Assembly: GCA_016787105.1 (NCBI GenBank)
Contig: JAEUVI010000551.1
Span: 1 to 5,015, forward strand
Length of the DNA stretch: 5,015 nt
Source: Chitinophagaceae bacterium
Lineage (GTDB): Bacteria > Bacteroidota > Bacteroidia > Chitinophagales > Chitinophagaceae
Reading direction: 5' to 3'
Shown here: positions 1 through 5,015 of the stretch, one piece after another
Layout: every line of letters starts with the position of its first letter
Position numbering within the stretch: the stretch's first letter is position 1
Position numbers and translations under genes: made by a program
The notes under the pieces: generated by a model
Seen by the model: only the letters and a program-made list of their open reading frames with translations
What the model was told of the DNA's origin: nothing
Database searches by the model: none

Positions 1-1
1 A

Positions 2-232
2 GGAGCAAATTACAGGGCATCAGTACGTGCAAAATCATCAAACGATTTCATTTACAAAATAGAAATCGTTCTCGAAGAATCTGATGAAAGCCATTACTGG
101 CTGGAAGTAGTAAAAGACGCTGGACTGCAAAAAGGAGATGAACTGGAGAGATTAATAAAAGAAGCAAATGAATTAACAGCGATTTTTGCAGCGACAGATA
201 AAACAAATAAGTTGAAAAGGAATAAAAAATAA
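2..232 (+). CDS. Four-helix-bundle protein (S23/IVS type), C-terminal part
   Basis: This open frame enters from the left edge and ends at TAA 230-232, leaving 76 residues with no start codon in the window. It begins GANYRASVRAKSSNDFIYKI and continues through EESDESHYWLEVV, followed by a helix rich in E, K and L (LIKEANELTAIFAATDKT) and a basic tail. The pattern G-ANYR-A-RA-S--DF--K--I--EE-DE--YWLE matches the C-terminal two-thirds of the family first found encoded by intervening sequences inside 23S rRNA genes of spirochaetes. Free-standing copies are common in Bacteroidota, and full-length members have about 115-125 residues, so about 40 are missing upstream. The family folds into four antiparallel helices and forms pentamers, with no established biochemical role. 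It lies 125 bp upstream of hemB on the same strand. The family call is firm, but a function cannot be stated. Confidence 0.82.
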   Translation, partial: GANYRASVRAKSSNDFIYKIEIVLEESDESHYWLEVVKDAGLQKGDELERLIKEANELTAIFAATDKTNKLKRNKK

Positions 233-357
233 TACATTATTGAACGGTGACGGATGTAAGATTGATGATTTCCGCTAAACAAATAAGCCCTGCATAATCT
301 TATATTCCGGAAAGAACAAATCAGGCATCATACATTTTCTAAATCAGATATAGTTCT

Positions 358-1335
358 ATGTTTTTGCAGAGAAGAAACAGGATATTAAGAAAGGGGTCGG
401 CAATAAGAAGTTTAGTTGCTGAAACCACATTGACTCCTAATGACTTTATCGTTCCTTTATTTATTGATGAAGGAATAAATGTAAAAACAGAAATCGCTTC
501 AATGCCGGGCTATTACCGGAACAGTCTTGATATTACTGTAAAAGAGGTGAGAGAATTACGGGGCATGGGACTAAAAAGCGTGTTGATTTTTGTAAAGAGT
601 AAAGACGAACTGAAAGACAATACGGGCAAAGAAGCATGGAATCCCGATGGGCTGATGCAGAAAAGTATTAAAGCCATTAAAAATGCTGTGCCGGAAATAG
701 TAGTGATGACAGATGTAGCGTTGGATCCTTATTCGTCTTATGGCCATGATGGCATTGTGAAAGATGGCGAAATAGTAAACGATGAAACTGTAGAAGCATT
801 GGTCAAGATGAGCATTAGTCATGCAATGGCCGGTGCTGATATTGTAGCACCGAGTGATATGATGGATGGAAGGATCGGCGCGATAAGAAAAGGATTGGAA
901 GAAAACAATTTTACCAGGGTTGGTATTATGTCGTACAGCGCCAAATATGCTTCATGTTTTTATGGACCTTTCCGCGATGCGCTGGATAGTGCTCCCGGTT
1001 TTGGCGATAAAAAAACTTACCAGATGGATTATTCCAATCGTATCGAAGCCATAAAAGAAACATTGATGGATGTGGAAGAAGGTGCAGACATTGTAATGGT
1101 GAAACCTGCATTGGCATACTTGGACATTATCCGTGAAGTAAAGAACGCTGTAAACATTCCAGTAAGCGCCTACAATATAAGCGGCGAATACGCAATGATA
1201 AAAGCAGCAGCGAAAATGGGCTGGCTGAATGAAGACAAAGCAATTCTTGAAACATTAACAGCAATAAAAAGAGCCGGTGCAGATTTGATAGCAACCTATT
1301 TTGCGAAGGATGCCGTGAGGTTGCTATCAGCTTAA
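358..1335 (+). CDS. hemB: Delta-aminolevulinic acid dehydratase (porphobilinogen synthase), Asp-type metal site
   Basis: This cytoplasmic enzyme condenses two 5-aminolevulinate molecules into porphobilinogen, the second committed step of tetrapyrrole synthesis. The 325 residues match the family's usual 320-335. Two active-site lysines are visible: K196 in SYSAKYASCFYGPFRDA and the Schiff-base K249 in MVKPALAYLDI. The substrate carboxylate-binding region is seen in SAYNISGEYAMIK (270-282). The metal-binding stretch DVALDPYSSYGHDG (119-132) has Ala/Asp/Asp where zinc enzymes have three cysteines. This is the zinc-independent, magnesium-responsive type described for Pseudomonas aeruginosa. PSDMMDGRIGAIR (165-177) is also typical. 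The ATG at 358 gives a normal N-terminus (MFLQRRNRILRKGSAIRSLV). No Shine-Dalgarno sequence precedes it, as usual in Bacteroidota. hemL follows on the same strand after 128 bp, so the two may share a transcript. Confidence 0.97.
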   Translation: MFLQRRNRILRKGSAIRSLVAETTLTPNDFIVPLFIDEGINVKTEIASMPGYYRNSLDITVKEVRELRGMGLKSVLIFVKSKDELKDNTGKEAWNPDGLMQKSIKAIKNAVPEIVVMTDVALDPYSSYGHDGIVKDGEIVNDETVEALVKMSISHAMAGADIVAPSDMMDGRIGAIRKGLEENNFTRVGIMSYSAKYASCFYGPFRDALDSAPGFGDKKTYQMDYSNRIEAIKETLMDVEEGADIVMVKPALAYLDIIREVKNAVNIPVSAYNISGEYAMIKAAAKMGWLNEDKAILETLTAIKRAGADLIATYFAKDAVRLLSA

Positions 1336-1357
1336 CTTTTTATATTTCGAATAGATG

Positions 1358-1443
1358 TTTGGCTAAAGCCAGTGAGTACACTGAATATTGCCCGGCCTTT
1401 AAAGGCCGGGCAATTGATAGAAGGCCCTTAGGCTTTAGCCAAA
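1358..1443. repeat. Symmetric 86-bp palindromic element (REP/MITE-like) between hemB and hemL
   Basis: The outer arms are perfect 13-bp inverted repeats: TTTGGCTAAAGCC at 1358-1370 and GGCTTTAGCCAAA at 1431-1443. Inside lie a 16-nt spacer, a perfect 28-bp palindrome at 1387-1414 (left half ATTGCCCGGCCTTT), and a second 16-nt spacer. The layout is exactly symmetric at 13+16+28+16+13. The left spacer contains a mini-hairpin, AGTG-AGTA-CACT (1371-1382). The arms are themselves near-palindromic (GGCT-AA-AGCC). The GC-rich core contrasts with AT-rich flanks. No transposase is present, so this would be a non-autonomous element, possibly mobilised in trans by an IS200-like REP-associated tyrosine transposase. 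That origin is inference. The triplet ATG occurs just before the left arm (1355-1357) and across the right end (1443-1445), too short to call a target duplication. There is no T-run after the core, so it is not an ordinary terminator. Confidence 0.8.
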
Positions 1444-1463
1444 TGAAAAAATCATTCACGATC

Positions 1464-2753
1464 ATGAAATTGAACAACAGCATACAACTTTTCTCCCGTG
1501 CACAGCAATCCATTCCCGGTGGCGTAAACTCCCCTGTCCGCGCATTTAAAAGCGTTGGCGGTACTCCTTTGTTTATCAAAAAAGCAAAAGGCGCTTACCT
1601 CTATGACGCAGATGGCAATCAATACATAGATTATATCAATAGCTGGGGGCCAATGATTCTTGGCCATGCATATGACCCGGTGGTAAAAGCGATACAGGAA
1701 AAAGCGATTGATTCAACTTCTTTTGGTGCTCCCACGGAACTGGAAATAGAAATAGCCGAGCTTATAAAAAGTATGGCGCCGAATGTAGATCTTATACGCA
1801 TGGTTAGCAGCGGTACCGAAGCCTGCATGAGTGCATTGCGATTGGCAAGAGGCTATACCGGTAAAAATAAATTTATCAAGTTTGAAGGTTGCTATCATGG
1901 CCACGCAGATTCGTTTTTGGTAAAAGCGGGAAGTGGGCTTGCAACATTTAATATTCAAACAGTGCCAGGTGTAACAGGTGGTGTAAGCAATGATACTTTA
2001 ACATGTGCCTATAATGATCTGCAAGCAGTAAAAAAATTGGTTGCTGAAAATAAAAATGAAATTGCAGCGATTATTATTGAGCCTGTTGCCGGGAATATGG
2101 GATGCATTATTCCAAAAGAAGGATATCTCGAAGGGCTCCGTAAAATATGCGATGAGGAAAATATCGTTTTCATTTTTGATGAAGTTATGACAGGTTTTCG
2201 TTTAGCAGCAGGCGGAGCACAGGAGAGATTAAAAGTAAATGCGGATTTAGTTACATATGGAAAAGTAATTGGCGCCGGTATGCCTGTTGGTGCTTTTGGT
2301 GGCAAAAAAGAAATCATGCAGCATATCGCTCCCCTGGGGAATGTATATCAGGCAGGCACTTTGAGCGGCAACCCCATTGCGATGATCGCCGGATATACTT
2401 TGCTTAAAGAATTAAAAAACAATCCGGGCATTTATAAAGAACTGGATAAGAAAGCAGCTTATCTCTATAAAGGTTTGAATGAAGTACTTAAAGCATCCGG
2501 TCAGCCTTATGTTATCAACCAATTGGGCTCAATGATAAGTATTCACTTCAGTGAAAAACCGGTTATTGATTTTACTTCGGCGGCAACAGCCAATAATACA
2601 TTATTCAACAAATATTTTCATCATATGCTACAGGCTGGCATTTACCTGCCTCCTTCCGCGTTTGAAACATGGTTTTTGAGTGATGCACTCAGCTATGAAG
2701 ATTTGAATAAAACTATTGAAGCAACTAATAATTTTTTAACTGCTATAGTTTGA
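1464..2753 (+). CDS. hemL: Glutamate-1-semialdehyde 2,1-aminomutase
   Basis: This cytoplasmic PLP enzyme moves the amino group of glutamate-1-semialdehyde to form 5-aminolevulinate, the last step of the C5 route from glutamyl-tRNA. It therefore supplies the substrate of HemB. From ATG 1464 the protein has 429 residues, the family norm (about 425-430). It opens MKLNNSIQLFSRAQQSIPGG, aligning with the usual 'S--LF--A---IPGGVNSPVRAF' N-terminus. Visible motifs are SSGTEACMSALRLARG (115-130), the PLP-ring-stacking region YHGHAD (144-149), EPVAGN (206-211), FDEVMTGFR with the PLP-binding D239 (238-246), the Schiff-base K267 in VTYGKVIGAGMPVGAFGG, and GTLSGNP (298-304). The frame stays open upstream to a TTG at 1359, but those codons lie inside the palindromic element and are probably untranslated. 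ATG 1443 is a second possible start, adding seven residues. No Shine-Dalgarno sequence is present at either. The small membrane-protein gene converges on it 11 bp downstream. Confidence 0.96.
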   Translation: MKLNNSIQLFSRAQQSIPGGVNSPVRAFKSVGGTPLFIKKAKGAYLYDADGNQYIDYINSWGPMILGHAYDPVVKAIQEKAIDSTSFGAPTELEIEIAELIKSMAPNVDLIRMVSSGTEACMSALRLARGYTGKNKFIKFEGCYHGHADSFLVKAGSGLATFNIQTVPGVTGGVSNDTLTCAYNDLQAVKKLVAENKNEIAAIIIEPVAGNMGCIIPKEGYLEGLRKICDEENIVFIFDEVMTGFRLAAGGAQERLKVNADLVTYGKVIGAGMPVGAFGGKKEIMQHIAPLGNVYQAGTLSGNPIAMIAGYTLLKELKNNPGIYKELDKKAAYLYKGLNEVLKASGQPYVINQLGSMISIHFSEKPVIDFTSAATANNTLFNKYFHHMLQAGIYLPPSAFETWFLSDALSYEDLNKTIEATNNFLTAIV

Positions 2754-2764
2754 TTTACCAGTAG

Positions 2765-3037
2765 CTAACATTCAATCGTAGATAAAAAAAACAACAGTAT
2801 AATAAAGCCAATTACCGGCAGCAGAGACAGTATAAAGAAAATCAGGTTAGCTGTTTTAAACCGGGTAATATCATCATATTTCTTCCAGAAAAGAAGGATT
2901 GCGATATAATAAATGATTATTGAAACTGGTATTAACAATGAATCGGGACTGCCGTTGAATGAACTAAAACCCAACACTCCGATTATTATCAGCATCAGCA
3001 AGGACAAAAACAAACTTACAATTCTTATTATACGCAT
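2765..3037 (-). CDS. Small hydrophobic protein with three predicted membrane helices, unknown function
   Basis: The frame encodes 90 residues from ATG at 3037 to TAG at 2765. It is strongly hydrophobic, with three membrane-length segments at about residues 6-26, 34-51 and 64-87. They are separated by short polar loops (SSFNGSPDS, and the charged KKYDDITRFKT at about 52-62). The positively charged start (MRIIR) suggests a cytoplasmic N-terminus, which would put the C-terminus outside. No known family is recognised. Support for a real gene comes from the coherent membrane-helix pattern and from its fit in the gap between hemL's stop and the hairpin at 3083-3109. It is on the same strand as the cytochrome gene, but that hairpin separates them. 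Its 3' end lies 11 bp from the end of convergent hemL. No Shine-Dalgarno sequence is visible. It could be a lineage-specific protein, and no function is proposed. Confidence 0.62.
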   Translation of the reverse strand: MRIIRIVSLFLSLLMLIIIGVLGFSSFNGSPDSLLIPVSIIIYYIAILLFWKKYDDITRFKTANLIFFILSLLPVIGFIILLFFLSTIEC

Positions 3038-3082
3038 AAAATAAACATACGATTTTTTGGCATTATAAATAACTATAAACGC

Positions 3083-3109
3083 AAAGCCACCTGAAAATCA
3101 GGCAGCTTT
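3083..3109. terminator. Hairpin terminator between the cytochrome and small membrane-protein genes
   Basis: The stem is AAAGC/GCTTT (3083-3087 with 3105-3109), a 2x2 CA/CA internal mismatch, then CCTGA/TCAGG (3090-3094 with 3098-3102) closed by an AAA loop. On the + strand it ends in five Ts (3107-3111), giving a weak Rho-independent terminator for transcripts running through from hemL. On the - strand it sits about 30 nt after the stop of the di-heme cytochrome gene, but the T-run there is interrupted (TTTGCGTTT). It may act in both directions. The structure is read directly, and the function is inferred. Confidence 0.6.
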
Positions 3110-3138
3110 TTCGATTTGATTTACCTATGATAAAAGGG

Positions 3139-4533
3139 TTACAGGGATTCTAAGAATTTTATCAACGAGCTTCTCTCATCAGCGCTCATTGCTTTTACTT
3201 TATTTTTTGCAGTCGCTGCTTCACCACCGTGCCACATGATTGCTTCAAGCAAACTTCTTGCACGGCCATCATGCAGAAAATTATTATGGCCGTTTACTTT
3301 TTGTGTAAGGCCAATTCCCCACAAGGGTGCGGTACGCCATTCTTTTCCTGTTGCTTTAAAATCGGGCCGGTTATCAGCAAGATCATCTCCCATATCATGC
3401 AGGAGCAAATCTGTATAAGGATGTATCAGCTGATTACTTACTGCAGGAAAAGCCACATTCACAGACGTACGCATATCAGGTATATGGCAGGAAGCACAGC
3501 CTGCATTAATAAATAATTGCTTTCCGTTTTTAACAACAGGGTTATCTGCATTTCTGCGTACAGGCACAGCAAGTGTTTTTACATAAAACTCTACTGCATG
3601 TAATAAACTATCTGAAAGTTCGTAATCATCATCTCGGTTATCATACTGTGGTTGCCCGAAACTGCTTTCTACAGGAAAAATAGAAGTAGTAACGCCAATA
3701 TCACCATTATATGCTGCAGCTACCTGTTGCAACAATGAAGGTTGATTAGCTTTCCAGCCAAAGCGGCCCAATGTTGTTGTTTTGGTTACAGCATTCCAAA
3801 CAAAGTTGGGTTTACCACTTATTCCATCAGCATTCGCGTCGTTCTCGTCCGCCTTTGCTAAAACATCCGCATCACTAACGGCTTCGAGCAGGCCAAGGCC
3901 AAAGACAGGAGCAGCTACACGCGGCGACAGCATAACATCTCCAGGAAATGCAGTATATGTATTCGTAACAGTATACGCTGGAAATCGCAGTTTATAAGGA
4001 GTTCCATCATCAAATGCAAAAGCCTGTTCAGTATATGCAATAGTAACATCTGCTTCTTTTGCGATGCCCAGTGTTGATCGGTTTTGTATCTGATCACCAA
4101 AACCCGGAACAGGATTTGGCCCGCCATGAGCATTTTCTCCGGCAATGCTTATGCGAAAAAGCATTAACACCGATGTATCGCCTGAACCGGGCACTTTTCC
4201 GCGGCCATCAGCAATATGGCAGGATGAACAGGATACATTATTAAATATCGGTCCCCGCCCGGGATTAACAGGTGCGGGTGCTGAAACAAAAGTTGCCTCA
4301 AACTGCACATCACCTATTTCATGTACACGTTCCAGGTTTTCGGATAAAACCGGGAATGCGTGGCTGAAAGCGGCACTGCTTTGATCATATACTGTCTGTA
4401 AACCACCGCTGAGCCATTCGCTGTCAGGATTTGTTTTAGCATAATCTGCATCATACTTCTTACACGCAGTATGAATCACAGCAACAGAGGCCGCGATTAA
4501 CAAACAAACCTTATATGTTCTTTTTATTTTCAT
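3139..4533 (-). CDS. Di-heme c-type cytochrome lipoprotein, DHOR (DUF1111, 'thiol oxidoreductase') family
   Basis: The 464-residue protein is exported. MKIKRTYKV is followed by a hydrophobic stretch (10-23) and C24, a probable lipid-anchor cysteine in IHTACKK, though the -3 residue is His and the lipobox is non-canonical. Two heme-c sites are present: CSSCH at 102-106 and CASCH at 346-350. The C-terminal part carries MGDDLAD (381-387), EWRTAPLWGIG (398-408) and FLHDGRARSLLEAIMWHGGE (419-438). This pattern is shared with DHOR proteins and resembles di-heme cytochrome c peroxidases. NDANADGISG (231-240) looks like a calcium-binding loop. The family sits in the periplasm and passes electrons, but its substrate is not established and the 'thiol oxidoreductase' label is weakly based. 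The imelysin gene ends 76 bp upstream on the same strand, suggesting an operon concerned with iron or metal handling. No Shine-Dalgarno sequence precedes ATG 4533. A cytochrome c maturation system elsewhere in the genome is required. Confidence 0.92.
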   Translation of the reverse strand: MKIKRTYKVCLLIAASVAVIHTACKKYDADYAKTNPDSEWLSGGLQTVYDQSSAAFSHAFPVLSENLERVHEIGDVQFEATFVSAPAPVNPGRGPIFNNVSCSSCHIADGRGKVPGSGDTSVLMLFRISIAGENAHGGPNPVPGFGDQIQNRSTLGIAKEADVTIAYTEQAFAFDDGTPYKLRFPAYTVTNTYTAFPGDVMLSPRVAAPVFGLGLLEAVSDADVLAKADENDANADGISGKPNFVWNAVTKTTTLGRFGWKANQPSLLQQVAAAYNGDIGVTTSIFPVESSFGQPQYDNRDDDYELSDSLLHAVEFYVKTLAVPVRRNADNPVVKNGKQLFINAGCASCHIPDMRTSVNVAFPAVSNQLIHPYTDLLLHDMGDDLADNRPDFKATGKEWRTAPLWGIGLTQKVNGHNNFLHDGRARSLLEAIMWHGGEAATAKNKVKAMSADERSSLIKFLESL

Positions 4534-4609
4534 ATTGAGTATAGCGTGAAGAGTCGGAAGTCAGGAACCTCAGAACTCCCAACTAATTACCCCTGACTAA
4601 TAACTGTAT
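4534..4609 (-). repeat. Degenerate short-repeat spacer with a 7-bp inverted repeat
   Basis: This gap between the imelysin stop and the cytochrome start reads, on the - strand, as a chain of similar short units: TTAGTCAGGGG, TTAGTTGGGAG, TTCTGAGG, TTCCTGAC, TTCCGACTC. Such degenerate 'TTGGGAGT/TTCCGACT' spacers recur between genes in Bacteroidota, in my general knowledge of these genomes. A perfect inverted repeat, AGTCAGG (4559-4565) with CCTGACT (4592-4598), encloses 26 nt and could fold in the leader of the cytochrome mRNA. No promoter matching the Bacteroidota consensus (TTTG, then TAnnTTTG) was seen here, which favours co-transcription with the imelysin gene. Confidence 0.4.
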
Positions 4610-5015
4610 CTATTGCCCGTATTGCTGTACAAATGGTTTCAGCTTTGTATCTAATAGTACTGCCAGTGCGTTTATTTTAGCCATTGCATTTTGCACAAGC
4701 GTTGACTGACTTGAAATAGCTTCTCCAAAAGGATCGGTAATTGCCTGCAATGAAGCAATGGCAGTAGCGTGAGCTGTTTTTATTTCATTATCCAGCGAAA
4801 GGTTATATGCACGCACCAAATCTTCAATACCCTTTCCATCAGCGATAAATCTGCCCTGGTACATATCCATGATACCTTTTATGTTATTTGTAAAATCAGT
4901 AATTGAATTTTGAGCAAACGGACTTTCTTCCTGTGTAGGATCCTGCAGATCAAAAGGATCTTTCATTTTACCATTGGCTACCTCATCACAGATACCGGCC
5001 ATTCCATCTACCAGT
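4610..5015 (-). CDS. Imelysin-family (peptidase M75-like) protein, C-terminal part
   Basis: The frame is open at the right edge, and 134 residues up to TAG at 4610 are visible. The Met codon at 5002 is internal: upstream codons read L-V-D-G in frame, giving LVDGMAGICDEVANGKM, the typical second-repeat motif of imelysins. It continues with PFDLQDPTQEESPFAQNSI and DFTNNIKGIMDMYQG, matching the family pattern 'E-SPFSQNS--DF-NNI-GI--VY-G', then a long helical C-terminus (LSLDNEIKTAHATAIASLQ, VLLDTKLKPFVQQYGQ). The N-terminal half, with the GxHxxE motif that defines the family, lies outside the window. Imelysins are periplasmic or lipid-anchored helical proteins related to the EfeO and IrpA iron-uptake proteins, and peptidase activity is doubtful for most. 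The di-heme cytochrome gene follows 76 bp downstream on the same strand, a familiar pairing. Confidence 0.88.
   Translation of the reverse strand, partial: LVDGMAGICDEVANGKMKDPFDLQDPTQEESPFAQNSITDFTNNIKGIMDMYQGRFIADGKGIEDLVRAYNLSLDNEIKTAHATAIASLQAITDPFGEAISSQSTLVQNAMAKINALAVLLDTKLKPFVQQYGQ

Noticed and set aside
257..302. Inverted repeat TAAGATT/AATCTTA as a terminator for the S23-type gene.
   Set aside because: It is an AT-rich 7-bp stem with a 32-nt loop and no T-run after it, so unlikely to terminate transcription.
305..312. Perfect 8-bp palindrome TTCCGGAA before hemB as an operator.
   Set aside because: It is too short, occurs once in the window, and matches no regulator that I can name with confidence.
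331..338. TACATTTT upstream of hemB as a Bacteroidota -7 box (TAnnTTTG).
   Set aside because: The final G is missing and no TTTG element lies at the expected 19-21 nt upstream. In AT-rich DNA this match is weak.
1321..1348. TTG (1321-1323) plus TATATTTC (1341-1348) as a separate hemL promoter just after hemB.
   Set aside because: The spacer is 17 nt instead of about 19-21, and both boxes are imperfect. It remains possible but is not supported enough to list.
1387..1443. The palindromic element as the intrinsic terminator of hemB.
   Set aside because: The GC-rich core is followed by CAATTGATAG and the outer arm by AAATGAAAAA. Neither gives a T-run on the + strand.
1358..1443. An in-frame protein-coding palindromic insert of the Rickettsia (RPE) type within hemL.
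   Set aside because: Its length of 86 bp is not a multiple of three, and HemL is complete and of normal length when started downstream at 1464.
1340..1579. Antisense open frame of 79 codons across the element and the hemL start.
   Set aside because: It is explained by the open nature of the repeat and by hemL on the other strand. Its peptide is derived from the palindrome and shows no domain.
3042..3049. TATGTTTA on the - strand as a promoter for the small membrane-protein gene.
   Set aside because: It is only about 5 nt from the start codon and lacks a matching upstream TTTG element.
3229..4384. Several + strand open frames of 60-95 codons opposite the cytochrome gene.
   Set aside because: They lie wholly within a well-supported gene on the other strand and have no coherent domains or membrane pattern.

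Overview
The window looks like a piece of a Bacteroidota chromosome, most likely from the Chitinophagaceae or a close relative. The base composition is moderately AT-rich, the start codons lack Shine-Dalgarno sequences (usual in this phylum), and the gene set fits: C5-pathway heme genes, a four-helix-bundle S23-type protein, and an imelysin plus di-heme oxidoreductase pair. The lineage is inferred from these traits and not from any database match.

Layout. On the + strand, the C-terminal 76 codons of a four-helix-bundle (S23/IVS-type) protein occupy 2-232. Next come hemB (358-1335) and hemL (1464-2753), two enzymes of tetrapyrrole synthesis. HemL makes 5-aminolevulinate and HemB condenses two of them to porphobilinogen. 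The 128 bp between them hold the most unusual object in the window: a symmetric 86-bp palindromic element at 1358-1443. It has 13-bp terminal inverted repeats, two 16-nt spacers and a perfect 28-bp central palindrome, and resembles a REP/MITE-type mobile palindrome. It keeps hemL's reading frame open upstream, so the start of hemL is easily mis-called.

The second half is on the - strand. Transcription enters from the right edge through the 3' part of an imelysin-family gene (4610-5015). It continues into a di-heme c-type cytochrome lipoprotein of the DHOR (formerly DUF1111) family (4533-3139). A hairpin at 3083-3109 follows, and then a small three-helix membrane protein (3037-2765) that converges on hemL. 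Imelysin and DHOR proteins are frequent neighbours and are thought to act in the periplasm in iron or metal handling. A link to heme synthesis next door is plausible but not shown. No RNA genes, CRISPR arrays or transposase genes were seen, and no gene-free stretch exceeds 130 bp.
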